64,000 nucleotides of DNA from G963662655 sp963666875. Its GTDB lineage: Bacteria; Cloacimonadota; Cloacimonadia; Cloacimonadales; JAIOQZ01. Below the pieces are notes generated by a model. It did not search any database. It was not told the origin of the DNA and saw nothing but the letters and a program-made list of their open reading frames with translations. How positions within the stretch are numbered: the stretch's first letter is position 1; each line of letters begins with the position of its first letter. This document shows positions 60,681 through 64,000 of the stretch, in pieces. Where the stretch lies: contig CAXXPU010000017.1 in NCBI GenBank assembly GCA_963666875.2, positions 319,713-383,712 of the forward strand, in the 5' to 3' direction. A program made the position numbers and the translations under genes.

Positions 60681-60792
60681 ACCTTCGCCCGATCCCCTCT
60701 CCGGCGTGGATATAATGCGCTTCCCGGACTATCGGACACGTGAATAGAAGCGCATAACACCACGCCTCCGATGGCGATCAGACGAATCTGCG
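60681..60792. repeat. Structured intergenic element family B, copy 2
   Basis: Outer stem GGCGTGG / CCACGCC (60703-60709, 60760-60766), inner stem ATGCGCTTC / GAAGCGCAT (60715-60723, 60747-60755), same ATATA and AACA joints as copy 1 at 46483, and right end GACGAATCTGC. Four inner base pairs differ between the copies, each by a paired change. It lies between the TPR gene and nfeD. Confidence 0.75.
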
Positions 60793-60824
60793 CGCGGTAC
60801 GTCGGGTTCGTGTATAAAAAAAGA

Positions 60825-60858
60825 TTGACGTTCAGCGGCGCAGGTGATCATCTATACA
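60825..60858 (+). promoter_or_regulatory. Possible nfeD promoter (TTGACG-22-TATACA)
   Basis: TTGACG (60825-60830) and TATACA (60853-60858) are 22 bases apart, ending 18 bases before the nfeD ATG. A 17-base alternative -10 is not visible. Confidence 0.35.
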
Positions 60859-60876
60859 AAAATATCGGAGGGGTAT

Positions 60877-61329
60877 ATGTTTGGAATGTCACCCGCCCTG
60901 ATCTGGCTGATCATCGGCATCATTTTCATCGCACTCGAGTTCGTGATCCCCGGACTGGTCATCTCGTTCTTCGGACTGGGCGCTATGGTCACCGCACTCA
61001 CCACTGTCGTCGGACTGACCAGTGGATTCAACTTTCAGGTCATTGTGTTCATCGTGGCGTCGCTGGCGTCGCTGTTCCTGCTCAGGCGCTACATGAAGAA
61101 GGTCTTCATGGGTAAATCGGAGGGCGACGGCGTGAACGAGTTCAACCTCGATATCGGAAAAGTCGTGCCGGTCATTCAAACCATCGACCCGAAGAAGAGC
61201 ACCGGCAGGATTAAATATCAGGGGACGCTCTGGAACGCTTCGGCGAATGAACTCATCCCCGAGGGCGAGTCTGTCCGCATCGTCGGGCGCGAGAATATAA
61301 CCATCAAGGTCGAGAAGATCGAATCGTAA
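60877..61329 (+). CDS. NfeD-family membrane protein
   Basis: 150 residues, the short NfeD form. Two to three hydrophobic helices (5-75, with A-L-E-F-V-I-P-G and G-L-G-A-M-V-T) are followed by a C-terminal OB-fold domain with G-R-I-K-Y-Q-G-T-L-W-N-A near 108 and I-P-E-G-E-S-V-R-I-V near 125. NfeD proteins partner with stomatin/flotillin band-7 proteins. The gene is followed 9 bases later by such a gene, so this is a standard pair. CGGAGGGG precedes the ATG. Confidence 0.93.
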   Translation: MFGMSPALIWLIIGIIFIALEFVIPGLVISFFGLGAMVTALTTVVGLTSGFNFQVIVFIVASLASLFLLRRYMKKVFMGKSEGDGVNEFNLDIGKVVPVIQTIDPKKSTGRIKYQGTLWNASANELIPEGESVRIVGRENITIKVEKIES

Positions 61330-61338
61330 GGAGGAATC

Positions 61339-62253
61339 ATGCCATACGCATTAGCTATTATCGGACTTCTGGTCATCATCACCTTTTTCAAGACCATCCG
61401 CATCGTACCGAACCAGCACGCTTTCATCGTCGAACGCCTGGGTAAGTATTCGAAGACACTCGAGGCCGGATTCCACATCCTGTTTCCCTTCATCGACAAG
61501 GTCTCCTACAAGTTCTCGCTCAAGGAAAACGCCATCGATGTGCCACCCGCAAATGTGTATTACACGGGATAATATCTCGATCGAGATCGACGGCGTCCTC
61601 TACGTCAAGATCTACGATCCCGTGAAAGCGGCTTACGGTATCAACGATTACCGCTACGCCATCATCCAGCTCGCGCAGACCCACCATGCGTTCCGAGATC
61701 GGTAAGCTCGACCCTCGATGTCACCTTCGAATCGCGTGACGTGATCAACGCCGCCATCGTCCTTGCCATCGACGAGGCATCCGACCCATGGGGAATCAAG
61801 GTAACGCGCTACGAGATCAAGAACATCACGCCGCCGCCGACCATCATCGACGCCATGGAAAAACAGATGCGCGCCGAGCGGGAAAAGCGCGAGCAAATCT
61901 ACCTTTCCGAAGGTGACAAACTCGCCAGGATCAACCGAGCCGAGGGTAACAAGCAGGAAGCCATCAAGCAATCCGAGGGTGAACGGCTCAAACGCGAAAA
62001 CGAGGCTACCGGTGAAGCTTACGCTATCGAAGCCGTTGCCAAGGCTACCGCAATGAGCATCCGCGAAATCGCCGCCGCCATCAACGAGCCGGGCGGACAG
62101 CAGGCCGTGCAACTCCGTATCGCGCAGGACTGGATTCAATCTTTCGCCAAGCTCGCCAAGGAAAACAACACCCTCATCATCCCCACCAACGTCACCGACA
62201 TCGCCTCCGTGACCTCCGTGGTCAAGACCGCCTTCGAGAGCGTGAAGAAGTAG
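61339..62253 (+). pseudogene. Stomatin/band-7 (SPFH) protein gene interrupted by three +1 frameshifts
   Basis: Read with three single-base corrections the locus gives one normal band-7 protein of 303 residues: membrane anchor, R-I-V-P-N-Q-H-A-F-I-V-E-R-L-G, SPFH domain and C-terminal coiled coil with T-D-I-A-S-V-T-S. As given, the frame breaks at C-runs 61546-61548, 61680-61682 and 61712-61714. Each break needs removal of one C from CCC, and after the third the original frame returns. The middle segment (about 61550-61710) encodes the expected C-I-T-R-D-N-I-S-I-E-I-D-G-V-L-Y. Either a recent pseudogene or sequencing error in one stretch. Its partner nfeD is directly upstream. Confidence 0.85.
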
Positions 62254-62279
62254 GAAGATAGAGAAGGATAGCCTTGATT

Positions 62280-62304
62280 CCCCCTCTGCGCGGTGTGGAG
62301 GGGG
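62280..62304. other. C/G-rich hairpin between convergent genes
   Basis: Stem CCCCCTC / GAGGGGG (62280-62286, 62298-62304) with an 11-base loop; no T-run. It may end transcription from both sides. Confidence 0.4.
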
Positions 62305-62322
62305 AGGGGAGATTGAGCTACT

Positions 62323-62739
62323 CTATTCTTCAGGGCCTAAGTCATTACTCATTTTAATCATGTAGTATGCCAATTCTGCTACTTTTAAATTTTTCGGAGT
62401 CGCTTCGTCATTAGCCAGTTCGTCAAGGTATTTCACGACAATTTGAGCTTTTTCTTTTATAATCATACTATCTTCTTCAGTTAGTTTCCTGTTCTTCCAC
62501 TTAAGCATATACAACCAATCACCCACAGTTGCCAATTTGTTACGATAGATGGCTTTGTTCCATTCCTCAACAGTTGCTTTATGAAGTGTACCGCCACTGT
62601 ACCATTTGTCCTCATTACTTTTGCTGTTTGCTTTATTTTGTGTGTTAGTATCTTGTTTACTAGCAGAATATGAGCACATCGCCATAAAAACAACGACAAT
62701 AATAATTGCCAGCACTAATGCTTTAGTTTTTCCTGACAT
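62323..62739 (-). CDS. AT-rich small membrane-anchored protein of unknown function
   Basis: 138 residues from ATG 62739, chosen because GGAGG is 5 bases upstream; the frame continues further up without a start signal. One N-terminal hydrophobic segment (V-L-A-I-I-I-V-V-V-F-M-A-M-C) is followed by a polar linker and a helical domain (G-T-L-H-K-A-T-V near 51, L-A-T-V-G-D-W near 69). The Cys after the hydrophobic segment lacks a good lipobox. Base composition is clearly more AT-rich than the rest of the window, suggesting acquisition. I recall similar hypothetical proteins on accessory DNA but cannot name a family. Confidence 0.7.
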   Translation of the reverse strand: MSGKTKALVLAIIIVVVFMAMCSYSASKQDTNTQNKANSKSNEDKWYSGGTLHKATVEEWNKAIYRNKLATVGDWLYMLKWKNRKLTEEDSMIIKEKAQIVVKYLDELANDEATPKNLKVAELAYYMIKMSNDLGPEE

Positions 62740-62989
62740 ATTTTCCTCCAGAGCTTCAGATAGTTTTGGTTTACTGTCCCAAGGCAAGTAAGTTTGTAAT
62801 ACAAAAAAGGTCAAGATCTTGCGTTAATTAATGTTGTAGATATTGAATACTCGATATCATGAAATCTGAGCGTAAAAAACATTCGGGAAGTTTAACGCTG
62901 AGCAAGCTATTCCACCGATTACATCCTGATTTATCCGAATCATGATTCCACGATCACTGTATTTCCAGGATAGAGAAACCCATCTCCAG

Positions 62990-63016
62990 CTCTTCCCCTT
63001 TGGCAAAGGGGAAGAG
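62990..63016. repeat. Perfect 12-bp hairpin
   Basis: CTCTTCCCCTTT (62990-63001), loop GGC, AAAGGGGAAGAG (63005-63016). No other copy is seen in the window. Confidence 0.6.
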
Positions 63017-63056
63017 AGCGGAGAGGATAGCAGACGACCGATTCTCTATTCTCTTC

Positions 63057-63089
63057 ATGGAACGCGGACGTCCCCGTCCGCATCTCTCT
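63057..63089. repeat. GGAACGC hairpin repeat, copy 2
   Basis: ATGGAACGC frame as at 16611, with the stem GCGGACG / CGTCCGC (63064-63070, 63075-63081) and the right flank GCATCTCTC. Stem bases differ from copy 1 but pairing is kept. Confidence 0.6.
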
Positions 63090-63095
63090 TCTCCA

Positions 63096-63136
63096 ATCCT
63101 GCTAATCATGCTAATCCTGAAAATCGTGATTCAGAC
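63096..63136. repeat. ATCCTG-rich 41-base repeat, copy 2
   Basis: Plus-strand partner of 46410-46450; the ends ATCCTGCT and TTCAGAC are shared. It lies in the gap before the RhuM gene. Confidence 0.55.
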
Positions 63137-63194
63137 AGATCCCTGAAAATCACCCTGCCATACTTGTTCGCCGGGTATGCCATTCCGCCAAGTG

Positions 63195-64000
63195 TCAAGA
63201 ATCCGACATCACCTCTTCCAGCTCGCGGATATCGGAGTCGTCCTGCTCGAGCCGGTGTTGATGAAAGACTTCGTATTGCTCGATTGCGAGCGCTTCAGCG
63301 ACTTCGCGCGAGACTTTTCCGGCATTGTCTAAGATATCCCGTTCATTGAATTGCAGGAAGGCATCCAACTTTTCCCGCCAGTCTTTCATGTACATCTGGC
63401 GGTGCTTCTTCGCCTGATCTTCCGCGTAATCGAGGTACATTGTCACGATACGGTTAAGTTGCGACAATTCGTCTTGGCTCAGGTAATTCTTTGCAATCGT
63501 TACATCCTGTTTGCGGACTTTCACGCCTTTCCAGCTTTTCAAGCCCATGTTGTCTTGTCCGGCATTTGCACGGTCAGCGATAAGCTCGGGAGCTGTCTTG
63601 CCGGTAATGGCATAATGCAGCTTATTTTGTACCGTTTGAAAGAAGCGTTTCGTGTCGGGCGCTTTGGAATCGTAGTCAATTGCCAGGCGGTAGATGTCAC
63701 AGATTTTGCGATAGAATCGTTTCTCACTGGAGCGGATATCCCGGATTCGTTCTAATAATTCATCGAAGTAGTCGGAGCCGATGTTGCGCCCATCTTTCAG
63801 TCTCTGGTCGTCCATCGTGAAGCCTTTGACCAGATATTCTTTAAGATGCTCTGTTGCCCACCTTCTGAACTGCGTACCGCGGTGAGATCGAACACGATAG
63901 CCAACGGCAAGAATTGCTTCGAGGTTGTAGAATTTCGTCCGATATCGCTTGCCATCAAGGGCAGTTGTCAAGTAATACTTGACAACTCGATTCTCGATCA
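63195..64000 (-). CDS. RhuM-family protein, 5' part outside the window
   Basis: At least 268 residues; the frame runs off the right edge, so the N-terminus is missing and the TTG at 63971 is internal. T-K-F-Y-N-L-E-A-I-L-A-V-G-Y-R-V and S-H-R-G-T-Q-F-R-R-W-A are the hallmark of the virulence RhuM family (Bro-N related, also near Fic-like proteins). A C-terminal region with L-N-R-I-V-T-M-Y-L-D-Y-A-E follows. Named after a Salmonella island gene, its biochemical role is unknown; homologues are common on genomic islands and near restriction-modification loci. This supports an accessory region extending beyond 64000. Confidence 0.88.
   Translation of the reverse strand, partial: IENRVVKYYLTTALDGKRYRTKFYNLEAILAVGYRVRSHRGTQFRRWATEHLKEYLVKGFTMDDQRLKDGRNIGSDYFDELLERIRDIRSSEKRFYRKICDIYRLAIDYDSKAPDTKRFFQTVQNKLHYAITGKTAPELIADRANAGQDNMGLKSWKGVKVRKQDVTIAKNYLSQDELSQLNRIVTMYLDYAEDQAKKHRQMYMKDWREKLDAFLQFNERDILDNAGKVSREVAEALAIEQYEVFHQHRLEQDDSDIRELEEVMSDS

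Larger units (their letters stand above)
62740..63194. other. Repeat-rich intergenic region at the start of the accessory segment
   Basis: No gene is supported in these 455 bases. The first 140 are AT-rich and probably hold the promoter of the 62323 gene. From 62990 onward are hairpins and repeats listed separately. Short open frames here are not called. Confidence 0.5.

Noticed and set aside
61339..61572. A separate short membrane protein ending at 61572
   Set aside because: The downstream frames continue the band-7 sequence without loss, so the stop comes from a frameshift.

Overview
The window comes from a bacterium with meso-diaminopimelate peptidoglycan and mid-50s GC. A large secreted propeller protein ends in a FlgD/type-IX-like sorting region. 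With the fused MurE-MurF, this points to an uncultivated lineage of the Fibrobacteres-Chlorobi-Bacteroidetes group (Cloacimonadota or KSB1-like). That assignment is inference; no rRNA or other decisive marker is present.

Layout. (1) 1-15043, plus strand: a compact division and cell wall (dcw) cluster, ftsI (5' end outside the window), murE-murF fusion, mraY, a 70-residue zinc-ribbon protein, murD, ftsW, murG, murC, murB, ftsQ, ftsA, ftsZ. Two small membrane proteins and a CheD-like protein without its catalytic residues follow. (2) 33857 down to 16661, minus strand: fifteen genes with overlaps or gaps of at most 91 bases. They encode HDOD, CheY, a CheZ-like phosphatase, a second CheY, a small CxCG protein, a response regulator, a PAS histidine kinase and a sigma-54 activator, then a FemAB-like transferase, a degenerate polysaccharide deacetylase, a tandem glycosyltransferase, a GT4 enzyme, a WecA/TagO-type transferase, the sorted beta-propeller protein and AroB. 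Signalling and surface-glycan genes thus look like one transcription unit; this is the most interesting system here. (3) 33965-50712: mostly housekeeping and single genes (CsgG-PEGA-FGE fusion, tRNA-Lys, M16 protease, DUF2156, guaB, GNAT, ppdK, cold-shock protein, YgiQ, TauE, rimO). The gaps between them hold most copies of several palindromic repeat families. (4) 50950-62253: Xer recombinase, lipoprotein, degenerate-receiver kinase, DUF342/FapA protein, psuG, two TPR signalling proteins, NfeD and a band-7 protein broken by three single-C insertions. (5) 62323-64000: an AT-rich small protein gene and a partial RhuM gene, which look like the edge of an accessory region.

The strongest novel observations are: a CheZ-like protein whose tail carries four FliM-like xIDxLF peptides, encoded with two CheYs but no CheA; a roughly 110-base intergenic element present twice with compensatory base-pair changes; a palindromic element family with six copies between 36 and 47 kb; and the 17-kb signalling-glycan operon itself.
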